A stretch of DNA of 64,000 bases from Mycobacterium rhizamassiliense (GTDB lineage Bacteria > Actinomycetota > Actinomycetes > Mycobacteriales > Mycobacteriaceae), in assembly GCF_900157375.1 (NCBI RefSeq), contig NZ_LT721901.1, positions 5,041,685 to 5,105,684 of the forward strand, read 5' to 3'. Positions 1-10,712 of the stretch are shown here, piece after piece. The position numbers and the translations under genes are program-made. The notes under the pieces are model-generated. The model ran no database searches, was not told the DNA's origin, and worked only from the letters and a program-made list of their open reading frames with translations. How positions within the stretch are numbered: position 1 is the first letter of the stretch; each line of letters starts with the position of its first letter.

Positions 1-22
1 ATCTAGTCGACATTGGTCGAAT

Positions 23-1522
23 ATGTTCCCGAATCGTGGGAAATCGATCACAATAATTTCCGTGACAGCTTCGATGGCGCAGTCCTTTGCGAGCAGTCAC
101 ACCTCGCTCATGCACGGCTGGGTGCCCATCACCGTCCAGGTCGTCGCCGGGCTGGTGCTGGCGCTGGCGATCGGCTGGCGTTCGGCACGCTGGCGGACGG
201 TCTGGCTACCACTGGCCGCCCTCGTCGGCGGCGCCGCGGCCTACGGCGTGCACTGGTACATCGTCGACCGCGGCCTGTCCGAGGACCCCGCCCCGTGGCC
301 GCTGTGGCTCTGGATTGCGCTGACCGGAATGGCCGCCGCGGCGCTGCCGCTCGGCTGGCGCAGCGCGGCCCGCTGGCGGCGCGCCACGACGACGGTCGCC
401 ATACCGCTGTGTCTGCTCAGCGCTGCCCTGGTGCTCAACCTGTGGGTCGGTTATTTCCCGACGGTGCAGTCCGCGTGGAATCAGCTCACCTCGGGCCCGC
501 TGCCCGACCAGACGGATCGGGCCACGGTCACGGCGATGGCCGCCAAGGGGGCCCGGCCACCGCACGGCAGCGTGGTGCCGGTCGTGATCCCTTCGGACGC
601 ATCGCATTTCAAGCACCGCGGCGAGCTGGTGTACCTACCGCCCGCATGGTTCGCCAGTAGCCCGCCGCCGCCGCTGCCGACCGTCATGATGATCGGCGGC
701 CAATTCAACACCCCCGCGGACTGGACCCGCGCCGGCGAGGCGATCAAGACGATCGATGCCTTCGCCGCCGCGCACGACGGCAACGCCCCGGTATTGGTGT
801 TCGTGGACTCCGGCGGAGCGTTCAACAACGACACCGAATGCGTCAACGGGATCCGGGGCAACGCGGCCGACCACCTGACCAAAGATGTGGTTCCCTATCT
901 GGTTTCGGCCTTCGGCGTCAGCCGTGACCGGGCGAACTGGGGCGTCGCCGGCTGGTCGATGGGCGGAACCTGTGCGGTGGACCTGACCGTTATGCATCCG
1001 GAGAAGTTCAGCGCGTTCCTCGACGTCGCAGGCGACTATTTTCCGAACGCGGGCAACAAGAGGCAGACCATCACCCGGCTGTTCGGCGGCAACGCCGACG
1101 CGTGGGCCACATTCGACCCGAGCACGGTGATCGCGCGGCACGGCCACTACAACCAGGTGGCCGGCTGGTTCGCGATCTCGGCCGAGGCGGCGTCGGTGCA
1201 GCACAGCGACTTCGCGATCACCGACACCGGGTCGATGCGACTCGCGGGTCGGGAGGCCGCGGCCAACCCGAGCAATCAGACCGCTGCGGCCTATTCGCTA
1301 TGCGCGCTCGGCCGCGCCAACGGCATCGACTGCGCGGTGGTCGCCCGGCCGGGCAAGCACGACTGGCCTTTCGCGGACAAGGTTTTCGAGGCGGCGCTAC
1401 CCTGGCTGGCCGGGCGGCTGGGCACGCCCGGGATCGCCCGGATTCCGTTGCCGGACACGTCCTCCCCCGCCGCGGCGACCGGTACGACGGTGGCGCAGGT
1501 TTCCGGCCCCGGCCGGCGATAG
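23..1522 (+). CDS. Membrane-anchored esterase-family protein (Rv1639c-like)
   Basis: A 499-aa protein. About four hydrophobic segments fill roughly residues 30-150, and a soluble alpha/beta-hydrolase domain of the esterase D/mycolyltransferase type follows. The nucleophile is probably Ser312 in GWSMGG and the catalytic His probably His446 in GKHDW; the acid was not assigned. The hydrolase domain probably faces the periplasm, acting on an unknown ester or acyl donor. Its position beyond uvrA matches M. tuberculosis Rv1639c, a membrane protein of about the same size. The start is 22 bases into the window, so an upstream start cannot be excluded. Family is firm; substrate is unknown. Confidence 0.8.
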   Translation: MFPNRGKSITIISVTASMAQSFASSHTSLMHGWVPITVQVVAGLVLALAIGWRSARWRTVWLPLAALVGGAAAYGVHWYIVDRGLSEDPAPWPLWLWIALTGMAAAALPLGWRSAARWRRATTTVAIPLCLLSAALVLNLWVGYFPTVQSAWNQLTSGPLPDQTDRATVTAMAAKGARPPHGSVVPVVIPSDASHFKHRGELVYLPPAWFASSPPPPLPTVMMIGGQFNTPADWTRAGEAIKTIDAFAAAHDGNAPVLVFVDSGGAFNNDTECVNGIRGNAADHLTKDVVPYLVSAFGVSRDRANWGVAGWSMGGTCAVDLTVMHPEKFSAFLDVAGDYFPNAGNKRQTITRLFGGNADAWATFDPSTVIARHGHYNQVAGWFAISAEAASVQHSDFAITDTGSMRLAGREAAANPSNQTAAAYSLCALGRANGIDCAVVARPGKHDWPFADKVFEAALPWLAGRLGTPGIARIPLPDTSSPAAATGTTVAQVSGPGRR

Positions 1523-1528
1523 CCTCGC

Positions 1529-1969
1529 GTGGTGGCCGTCGCCGGCCTGCGGCGCGCGCTGTTTGCGCGGCACTGCAATCCGTGGAGCGCGTGGACGCGC
1601 TGGGCCAGCGCACCGTTGACGCTCGTGCCCGTGTGGACCCGGCGCCGGAGCCATGCCGGATTACTCGCACTGTGGCTGGCGCTTAATCCGATCGTGTTCG
1701 GGAAGCCGCGGCACCAGCGCGCCTGGGCATCCCGCGCAATGCTGGGTGAGGAGCTGTGGATTAGCGATCGCCCACGCGATGCGGCGATGCTCCTCAGCGC
1801 GCTGACGTCGGCGCTCTGGCTCGTCGGGATGGTCGCGGCGCGCTGCCGCCGGCTGCGTCCCGCGATGATCGCGTCGGCGCTGCAGATGGCCCTCACTTTG
1901 GTGTACTGGGAGCGGATGGTCCGGTATTTCGACCGCGCGACCGGCCCGGAAACCCCGAAAGCGCAGTAG
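1529..1969 (+). CDS. DUF6653 family small membrane protein
   Basis: A 146-aa protein with HCNPWSAWTRW near the N-terminus, LNPIVFGKP in the middle and LGEELW, which fit my recollection of DUF6653. Hydrophobic stretches lie at about residues 48-60, 92-108 and 116-132. It begins with GTG 6 bp after the esterase gene and is probably co-transcribed with it. The stop codon TAG is also the first three bases of the likely -10 element of the next gene. No biochemical function is known to me for this family. Confidence 0.65.
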   Translation: MVAVAGLRRALFARHCNPWSAWTRWASAPLTLVPVWTRRRSHAGLLALWLALNPIVFGKPRHQRAWASRAMLGEELWISDRPRDAAMLLSALTSALWLVGMVAARCRRLRPAMIASALQMALTLVYWERMVRYFDRATGPETPKAQ

Positions 1970-1972
1970 CGT
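1967..1972 (+). promoter_or_regulatory. -10 hexamer, leaderless start of the 1979 gene
   Basis: TAGCGT fits TAnnnT and sits 6 nt before the ATG at 1979, the spacing expected for a leaderless mycobacterial transcript. It overlaps the stop codon of the preceding gene. Confidence 0.5.
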
Positions 1973-1978
1973 AACGGC

Positions 1979-2212
1979 ATGCCCGACGAACCAGAAGCTC
2001 CCGACCCCGGGTACGACAGCGCGGGCGTGCCGACCTTCGAGTCGGTCCGCGAGAAGATCGAGACGCGATACGGGACCGCCCTGGGTTCCGCGGAGCTCGC
2101 CGCCGAGACGCCGCAGCGGCGCAGCGTCGAGGACGAGTACGACGAACGTCAGCGCGCCGCGGCCGAGCGCCTAGCGCAGATCCGCGAGTCGATGCGCCCC
2201 GGCGACCGCTAG
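1979..2212 (+). CDS. Small charged hypothetical protein
   Basis: A 77-aa hydrophilic protein, acidic at the N-terminus and mostly helical by composition (the stretch DEYDERQRAAAERLAQIRES is heptad-like). It has no signal peptide or membrane segment. By position between uvrA and the Rv1639c-like gene it could correspond to the small M. tuberculosis gene Rv1638A, but I cannot confirm this by similarity. The start is supported by a TAGCGT element 6 nt upstream and by high-GC codon use. Function unknown. Confidence 0.6.
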   Translation: MPDEPEAPDPGYDSAGVPTFESVREKIETRYGTALGSAELAAETPQRRSVEDEYDERQRAAAERLAQIRESMRPGDR

Positions 2213-2357
2213 GCGGCGAGTCGTCGCCAACGTCGAGGAATCGCAAGAACTCACATATCCACGAATTCCGTTGTGCTAGAAGCGTTTAACGGTCAAAGGA
2301 TCTCGAGGCACGCTCCCCCGCCTGGCGAATCCGGAACCAGCGGCGCACTATGGCGCT

Positions 2358-3161
2358 ATGAGACGAGAAGTCAGCACCGAACTCGAAGTCGAGATAACCA
2401 CGGCGTCGACGTTGGAATTTCAGATCGCGGTTGCCCCGCATCCGCAAACTGAGGTCTTCGAATCGCTGCGCTTCGTGTTGAACGGGCAACCGATCCAAGC
2501 TATGGAAATCAGCGGACAGCACGGCAACCGCATCCATAAATTCGACGCGGCGGTGGGCACGCTGAGGGTCGACTACGCGGCGACGATCGTGGGTCAAACC
2601 GATCCGGCTCCGGTGACCGAATACGACCAGTGCCTGTATCTGCGGCCCAGCCGCTACGCCGAGGCCGATAAGTTCCTGGGCTTCGCCGCAACCGAGTTCG
2701 GTAACGACCGTGATTCGGCGACACTGCTCGAGCACGTGAGCTCCTGGGTGGGCACCAGGCTGAACTACGTGCCTGGGTCCAGCGATCCCATTGACGGCGC
2801 GGTGGAGACGCTGCTGGCCGGCGAAGGGGTGTGCCGGGATTATGCGCACCTGGTGGTGGCCCTGCTGCGTGCCGTCTACGTCCCCGCCCGATTGGTGTCC
2901 GTGTACGCACCAGGCCTGTCGCCGATGGACTTCCACGCGGTGGCGGAGGCTTTCGTCGGGGGGCAATGGCGGGTGGTCGACGCGACGCTGCTCGCGCCGC
3001 GGCAGAGCTTGGTGCGCATAGCCACCGGTCGCGACGCCTCCGACGCCGCCTTCCTCGACAACCACAAGGGCGCAATCACGCTGAACCGGCTGTGGGTGAC
3101 GGCCACCGTTGACGGCGACCTGCCCCAGGATTCGGTCGACCAACTGGTTTCCATTCGTTGA
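2358..3161 (+). CDS. Transglutaminase-like cysteine protease-fold protein
   Basis: A 267-aa protein. The N-terminal half (about 1-110) is a beta-rich region of the kind that precedes bacterial transglutaminase-like domains. The core (about 120-215) carries the papain-like triad: Cys159 in GVCRDYAHL, His193 in DFHAVAEA and Asp208 in WRVVDAT. All three catalytic residues are present, so an active amidase, protease or transamidase is plausible. There is no signal peptide, so it probably acts in the cytoplasm. Small actinobacterial proteins of this type are often encoded near peptide-ligase genes; none is seen here, and the gene stands alone between non-coding stretches. Confidence 0.85.
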   Translation: MRREVSTELEVEITTASTLEFQIAVAPHPQTEVFESLRFVLNGQPIQAMEISGQHGNRIHKFDAAVGTLRVDYAATIVGQTDPAPVTEYDQCLYLRPSRYAEADKFLGFAATEFGNDRDSATLLEHVSSWVGTRLNYVPGSSDPIDGAVETLLAGEGVCRDYAHLVVALLRAVYVPARLVSVYAPGLSPMDFHAVAEAFVGGQWRVVDATLLAPRQSLVRIATGRDASDAAFLDNHKGAITLNRLWVTATVDGDLPQDSVDQLVSIR

Positions 3162-3427
3162 ACCCGTACCGCCCGACCAGCTCACTACCTAATCACTGCC
3201 CAAAACTCGTGTGCCGCAATATCTTGCCAGCGACATGAGAGATACGGCGGACCGTGCGGCCCGACGCCCTCGGCTTGAATACGTTGTCCCACAATGTATC
3301 TCGCTAGCACCCAGTGGAAATGGGACCATGTCGGCCATTTTCCCAGGTAATCATTTTGATAGATCTGTGTTACCGTTGCCAGCGGATGTATCTGGTTTAC
3401 ATCCATTTGAAAAAGAGAGAAGTCAGA

Positions 3428-3631
3428 ATGACGCAGGGAACTGTGAAATGGTTTAACTCCGAGAAGGGTTTCGGATTCATCGCCCCGGACGGCGGCGAGA
3501 AGGATGTGTTCGTCCACCATTCCGAGATCCAAGGCAGCGGCTTCCGCAGCCTCGAGGAAAACCAACGTGTCCAGTTCGAGATCACCCAGGGGGCTAAAGG
3601 CCCCCAGGCGGTCGGAGTGACCGCAATCTAG
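3428..3631 (+). CDS. cspA: Cold shock protein, single CSD domain
   Basis: A 67-aa single cold-shock domain. RNP1 is KGFGFI (residues 13-18) and RNP2 is VFVHH (27-31). It should bind single-stranded RNA and DNA in the cytoplasm and melt RNA secondary structure. The ATG at 3428 follows a purine-rich AGAGAGAAG ribosome-binding region and gives the standard family length; longer upstream starts would add an unrelated N-terminus. The preceding 266 bp is non-coding and less GC-rich than the surroundings, as expected for a cold-shock leader. A strong stem-loop terminator follows the stop codon. Confidence 0.95.
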   Translation: MTQGTVKWFNSEKGFGFIAPDGGEKDVFVHHSEIQGSGFRSLEENQRVQFEITQGAKGPQAVGVTAI

Positions 3632-3646
3632 CGATCCAGCACAAAG

Positions 3647-3682
3647 ATCCCGGGGCCGGGCTTACGTCGGCTCCGGGATTTT
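3647..3682 (+). terminator. Rho-independent terminator of cspA
   Basis: A 12-bp stem with arms ATCCCGGGGCCG (3647-3658) and CGGCTCCGGGAT (3668-3679), one G-U wobble and a 9-nt loop, ending in TTTT at 3679-3682. It lies 15 nt after the cspA stop codon. Confidence 0.75.
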
Positions 3683-3816
3683 GGGTGCCCGCTTGATGGC
3701 TTCGGCCCCGTAGCGCACGATGAGCTGATGGTCGCTCTCCACGAAGGCTCCCCGAGAACAGTACGTACCGCCACGTCAGGCATGGCCCGACCGGTATTCC
3801 AGGGGGCATACGCGCG

Positions 3817-4686
3817 ATGACAGACTCCGGCACCACCCGGGTCGCCGTCTACCTCGACTTCGACAACATCGTCATATCCCGCTACGACCAGGTGCACGGC
3901 CGCAACTCGTTTCAGAAGGACAAGTCGAAGGGCCTCGAAAAGGATCGGCTGCAGTTGGCTACCGTCGACGTCGGCGCCGTCATCGACTTCGCCTCGTCGT
4001 TCGGCACACTCGTGCTCACCCGGGCATATGCCGACTGGTCCGCCGATATCAATGCCGCTTACCACGGTCAGCTCGTCGGCCGCGCGGTCGATCTCGTTCA
4101 GCTGTTCCCCGCCGCGGCCTATGGCAAGAACGGCGCCGACATCCGGCTAGCCGTCGACGCGGTCGAAGACATGTTTCGATTGCCCGATCTGACCCATGTG
4201 GTGATCGTCGCCGGCGATTCCGACTACATCGCGTTGGCGCAGCGATGCAAGCGCCTCGGCCGATATGTCGTGGGCATCGGCGTCGCCGGGTCCAGCAGCC
4301 GTTCGCTGGTCGCGGCCTGCGACGAGTTCGTCACTTACGATGCGCTGCCCGGGATACCAACTGGCATAGCGCCATCAGCCGCACCCACGAGGAAGGGCCG
4401 GCGCCCGAGCACGCCCGAGCACGAAGAGGAGCCGGCGCCCGCCGACCCGCAGGAGGCCGCGACCGGGCTGCTCGTACGCGCGCTGCGCATGGGCCAGGAG
4501 AAGGACGACACCGAGTGGCTCCATAATTCGGCCGTCAAAGCTCAGATGAAACGGATGGACCCGTCGTTCGGCGAGAAAACCCTCGGCTTCAAATCGTTCA
4601 GCGATTTCCTACGGTCTCGCAGCGATGTAGTCGACCTCGACGAGACCAGCACGACACGCCTGGTGCGGCTGCACGGCGATACCTAG
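3817..4686 (+). CDS. NYN-domain nuclease-like protein with C-terminal LOTUS/OST-HTH domain
   Basis: A 289-aa protein with two domains. Residues 8-165 form a NYN (PIN-like) fold with the expected acidic metal-binding residues: Asp14 and Asp16 in YLDFDN, Asp108 in GADIRL, and Asp134 and Asp136 in VAGDSDY. A Pro/Glu-rich linker (about 180-205) leads to an OST-HTH/LOTUS domain (about 207-285, containing FGFKSF-like and FLRS segments). NYN domains are predicted Mg-dependent RNA nucleases, and LOTUS domains bind RNA or protein partners. A cytoplasmic RNA-processing or RNA-decay role is therefore inferred. It sits alone after cspA, also an RNA-binding protein. Domain calls are firm; the target is unknown. 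Confidence 0.85.
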   Translation: MTDSGTTRVAVYLDFDNIVISRYDQVHGRNSFQKDKSKGLEKDRLQLATVDVGAVIDFASSFGTLVLTRAYADWSADINAAYHGQLVGRAVDLVQLFPAAAYGKNGADIRLAVDAVEDMFRLPDLTHVVIVAGDSDYIALAQRCKRLGRYVVGIGVAGSSSRSLVAACDEFVTYDALPGIPTGIAPSAAPTRKGRRPSTPEHEEEPAPADPQEAATGLLVRALRMGQEKDDTEWLHNSAVKAQMKRMDPSFGEKTLGFKSFSDFLRSRSDVVDLDETSTTRLVRLHGDT

Positions 4687-4713
4687 CCTGGCGGGACGCG
4701 CCGGCTCCGAGTA

Positions 4714-5931
4714 CTAGCGCCGAGCGTCCAGAGCGAGGATGGCGCTCGCCAATCCGCGTCGCCTCATACCGCCGGCCGCATCCGGCACGTGCGATCGGCG
4801 CGGTGAGTTCCGGAACCTGTGCTCGGACGCGGTCTCCGGTGCGTTGTGAGAGGTGGCGATGAGGAACCGGTCCGGCAACGCCAGCTTGCAGATCGTGCGC
4901 ACGGTGAACCAGTACTGGCGATGCAACGGGCCGGTCGTGTACGGCAGGTCGTAGGTCTCACACAGCGCCCGTACCCGCTCGGCGATTTCGGGGTACCGAT
5001 TGCTCGGCAGGTCGGGGAACATGTGGTGTTCGATTTGGTAGCAGAGGTTTCCGGTCATGAACGCCATCACCCTGCCGGCCCGGAAGTTCGCGGTACCCAG
5101 CATTTGCCGCAGATACCATTCGGGCTTCGTCTCGCTTTCCAGCACCGACGGGTCGAACTTTTCCGCCCCGTCCGCGAAGTGACCACAAACGATGACGATG
5201 TAGGCCCACACATTGCGCAGTCCGTTGGCAACGATGTTGGCGCCCAGCGTGTGCCACCACCGCCGGCGACTCAGCGCGGGAAACAGCACGTAGTCCTTGC
5301 CGATCTGCCGATAGATCTTCCGGACCAGCTTCTTCCGGTGCGCGGCTTTCCCGGCGCTCGTCGTCTCTCGCTCCTGCACCGAATACAAGCAGTGCAGTGC
5401 GACGCCCCACTCGAATAACAGCGCCAACAGCACCGCGCGCAGCGGCTGGACCAAGGCGCCGCGCTGCCATTCCTCGTCTCGGGTGACCCGCAGCACTCCG
5501 AACCCGAGGTCGTCGTCCACCCCGACCACGTTCGAGAAGACGTGGTGCTTGTAGTTGTGCGAGTTCTGCCATTGGGACGAGAGGCCGGCCATGTCCCACT
5601 CCCAGGTAGTGGAGTGGATTTCCGGGTCGTTCATCCAATCCCATTGGCCGTGGCTGATGTTGTGGCCGAGTTCCATGTTCTCGATGCACTTGGCCGCGGC
5701 CAGGGCGGCAGTTCCGGTGGCCCAGCCGAGCTTGCCTTTGCTGATACCGATGACCAGCCGCGCCGCGACCTCAACGATTCGGTGAAATAGGATGGCGCGC
5801 TTGATGTATGCCCTATCGGCGGCGCCGCGCGACGACTCGACGTCACGCCGGATCGCGTCCAGCGCGGCCCCGAACTCCTCGAGGTCGGTATCGGTCAAAT
5901 GTGCATACGCAGGAACATCAGTGATCGCCAT
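4714..5931 (-). CDS. Membrane fatty acyl desaturase, DesA3-like
   Basis: A 405-aa integral-membrane di-iron desaturase. The three histidine boxes are intact: H90-x3-H94 (GHNISHG), H125-x3-H129-H130 (HNYKHH) and Q299-x2-H302-H303 (QIEHH). The N-terminus (MAITDV...HLTD) and the overall pattern closely resemble M. tuberculosis DesA3 (Rv3229c, about 427 aa), a stearoyl-CoA delta-9 desaturase. This looks like a DesA3 paralogue, since M. tuberculosis has no such gene beside uvrA (from memory). The electron-donor oxidoreductase that partners DesA3 is not encoded next to it. It is convergent with the NYN gene, 27 bp apart. Confidence 0.88.
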   Translation of the reverse strand: MAITDVPAYAHLTDTDLEEFGAALDAIRRDVESSRGAADRAYIKRAILFHRIVEVAARLVIGISKGKLGWATGTAALAAAKCIENMELGHNISHGQWDWMNDPEIHSTTWEWDMAGLSSQWQNSHNYKHHVFSNVVGVDDDLGFGVLRVTRDEEWQRGALVQPLRAVLLALLFEWGVALHCLYSVQERETTSAGKAAHRKKLVRKIYRQIGKDYVLFPALSRRRWWHTLGANIVANGLRNVWAYIVIVCGHFADGAEKFDPSVLESETKPEWYLRQMLGTANFRAGRVMAFMTGNLCYQIEHHMFPDLPSNRYPEIAERVRALCETYDLPYTTGPLHRQYWFTVRTICKLALPDRFLIATSHNAPETASEHRFRNSPRRSHVPDAAGGMRRRGLASAILALDARR

Positions 5932-6198
5932 TGACGCTCAGCGCAATTCGCGCGTACGCGCGGCGAAGCGTAGCGCAACGCCCTGCCCGGACCGCAGTGA
6001 TCCGAGACGTAATTGAGCCATTTGGCCGAGCACCTGCAGCTCCCCTCTGGGTGTCGCTTGGCCCCAGACGCTACATGAGTCCGTAGATATGCAGCTATGC
6101 GCATGATTGCCGCATCGCCGACTTCGAGCCCCCGCAGCGACCTGACCTGCACACGGTGACCGCGGAACCGAATGCTGTGGGTTTTCTGCTGCTGCGTT

Positions 6199-9132
<2,934 letters not shown>

Positions 9133-9175
9133 ACTCTCGCTTGCCTAACGGCGCCTACTGCGCACGGCGCATTCC

Positions 9176-9198
9176 ATGCTAGGTGTGCCCACCGACAA
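9176..9198 (-). promoter_or_regulatory. RecA-NDp (PafBC-type) DNA-damage promoter of uvrA
   Basis: On the minus strand: TTGTCGGTG, exactly 8 bp, then TAGCAT. This matches the published mycobacterial RecA-independent consensus tTGTCRGTG-N8-TAnnnT at every defined base. It predicts a start site about 38 nt before the uvrA ATG. I found no LexA-type TCGAAC/GTTCGA dyad in this upstream region. Confidence 0.8.
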
Positions 9199-9224
9199 GC
9201 CGCCCATACCAACCCGACGACAAG

Positions 9225-9230
9225 TAGCGT
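9225..9230 (+). promoter_or_regulatory. -10 hexamer, leaderless start of the MBL hydrolase gene
   Basis: TAGCGT, then 7 nt, then ATG at 9238. The element overlaps an alternative GTG start at 9229, which favours the ATG. Confidence 0.5.
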
Positions 9231-9237
9231 GAGCGGT

Positions 9238-9915
9238 ATGACTGCCGTGGACGAGACCTACACCGGACACGTCGACCCTGGCACCGCCGCGCGCCGGACG
9301 CTGCCCGGGGTCACGATCCTCAAAACGTCGGTCGGCCCAATGGACAACAACGCCTACCTGGTGACATGTTCCGCAACTGGGGAAACACTTCTCATCGACG
9401 CCGCCAACGACGCCGAGGCGCTCATCGACCTGGTCGCGCAGCACGCCCCGAAGGTATCGCTGATCGTCACCAGCCATCAGCACTTCGACCATTGGCAGGC
9501 GCTGGAGGCCGTCGCGAAGGCCACCGGCGCGCCGACCGCCGCCCACGAAATCGACGCCGAGCCACTCCCGGTCAAACCGGACCGCCTGCTGGCCCACGGC
9601 GACACCGTCAAGATCGGCGAGCTGACCTTCGACGTGATCCACCTGCGCGGCCACACGCCCGGCTCCGTCGCGCTGGCCCTCAACGGGCCCGCGACCGGCG
9701 GCGTCACTCAGTTGTTCACCGGTGACTGCCTGTTCCCGGGAGGCGTCGGAAAGACCTGGCAGCCCGGAGATTTCACGCAACTCATCGACGACGTCACCAG
9801 CCGGGTGTTCGAGGTCTTTGCGGACTCCACCGTGATCTACCCCGGCCACGGCGACGACACGTCGTTGGGCGCCGAGCGTCCGCACATCGCCGAGTGGCGC
9901 GAGCGGGGCTGGTAG
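9238..9915 (+). CDS. MBL-fold metallohydrolase, glyoxalase II-like (Rv1637c-like)
   Basis: A 225-aa metallo-beta-lactamase fold protein. The zinc ligands are all present: H80-x-H82-x-D84-H85 in SHQHFDH, His139 in GHTPGS, Asp163 in TGDCLF and His204 in YPGHGD. This arrangement is typical of glyoxalase II-type hydroxyacyl-thioester hydrolases with a binuclear metal site. It is cytoplasmic, with no signal peptide. It is divergent from uvrA as in M. tuberculosis Rv1637c/Rv1638, so the roughly 100-bp intergenic region serves both. A GTG at 9229 would add three residues but overlaps the predicted -10 box. The true substrate is unknown. Confidence 0.88.
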   Translation: MTAVDETYTGHVDPGTAARRTLPGVTILKTSVGPMDNNAYLVTCSATGETLLIDAANDAEALIDLVAQHAPKVSLIVTSHQHFDHWQALEAVAKATGAPTAAHEIDAEPLPVKPDRLLAHGDTVKIGELTFDVIHLRGHTPGSVALALNGPATGGVTQLFTGDCLFPGGVGKTWQPGDFTQLIDDVTSRVFEVFADSTVIYPGHGDDTSLGAERPHIAEWRERGW

Positions 9916-9954
9916 CGCGCCCTAGGGCCCGGGGATCGCTGAAAGAGTGACCCG

Positions 9955-10398
9955 TTAGGTCGTGGTGTGCACGATCAACACGTCGACCTTGGCCCGACGT
10001 GAGACGTTGGCCGGCACCGACCCCAGCAGCCGTCCGGCGATTGTGCTCAGGCCGACGTTGCCGACGACCAGCAGATCGGCCTTTTCTTCCTCGGCGAGGG
10101 TGACCAGCGCGTCGACCGGCGCACCCACGATCGGGCGCTCCTCGACGTTCGTCGCGCCGGCCTTGTGTGCACGTTCCTTGGCGTCCTGCAGGATCGCGTA
10201 GATCGGGGCCGTACCTGAGACTTTGTAGCTTTCGTCCCTCAGCGCATCGGCGGCTCGACCGTCCTGCTGCTGCGCCAGGTACGCCGACGCGACGATCAAC
10301 TTTGCGTCGGTCCCGGCGATAGCGGCTGCCCGGTCCACCGCACGTAACGATGAATCCGAGCCGTCGGTTCCTACCACCACGGTCCGATAGGCACTCAT
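9955..10398 (-). CDS. Universal stress protein, Rv1636 orthologue
   Basis: A 147-aa single UspA domain. The nucleotide-binding signature is complete: G-x2-G-x9-G-S in the segment from GNVG to LLGS near the C-terminus. The M. tuberculosis orthologue Rv1636 (146 aa, TB15.3) has been reported to bind cAMP as well as ATP, so this is likely a cytoplasmic cAMP-binding stress protein. It may be relevant that a membrane adenylyl cyclase is encoded at 33816. The ATG at 10398 follows a strong GGGAGGGT ribosome-binding site; an in-frame start 34 codons upstream would add an unrelated tail. Confidence 0.92.
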   Translation of the reverse strand: MSAYRTVVVGTDGSDSSLRAVDRAAAIAGTDAKLIVASAYLAQQQDGRAADALRDESYKVSGTAPIYAILQDAKERAHKAGATNVEERPIVGAPVDALVTLAEEEKADLLVVGNVGLSTIAGRLLGSVPANVSRRAKVDVLIVHTTT

Positions 10399-10712
10399 AT
10401 ACCCTCCCAGTCTCGGTTGATCCGCCAGAAGACAGTAGCGCGTTTGCCGTGCATCGTGAGGAAACCTTAGCGACACAACCGGGCGTGGCGCGACCAGCAA
10501 TTTTCAGCCCAGGACGGGTCGGCGCGCCGCGCTCACCGACCCGCGGGCCGCCCACAATTACGCGCCAGTTAGAAAGTTGTGCAGCCCACGGCTTTTCGTA
10601 GATCGGGAGCCAGATAGGGCGCACGGCCGGCCCCGGCACCGCCCCTGCCGGGCTTACCCGCCGGGCCGCTGGTGGGCAGGCGTGTCATCTGCGCCTTAAG
10701 GTGACAACCATC
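10399..10712 (+). other. Intergenic region between divergent usp and capping mannosyltransferase genes
   Basis: About 314 bp with no credible coding sequence; open frames here have poor composition and no ribosome-binding site. It must hold the promoters of both flanking genes. The only element I can identify is the TAAGGT at 10697. Confidence 0.5.
10697..10702 (+). promoter_or_regulatory. -10 hexamer of the capping mannosyltransferase gene
   Basis: TAAGGT fits TAnnnT and predicts a start site at about 10710, only 3 nt before the ATG at 10713. It overlaps the GTG at 10701, which argues against that codon as the start. Confidence 0.4.

Noticed and set aside
9918..9927. Short palindrome GCCCTAGGGC between the MBL and usp genes
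   Set aside because: Too short and without a T-run; expected by chance in GC-rich DNA.
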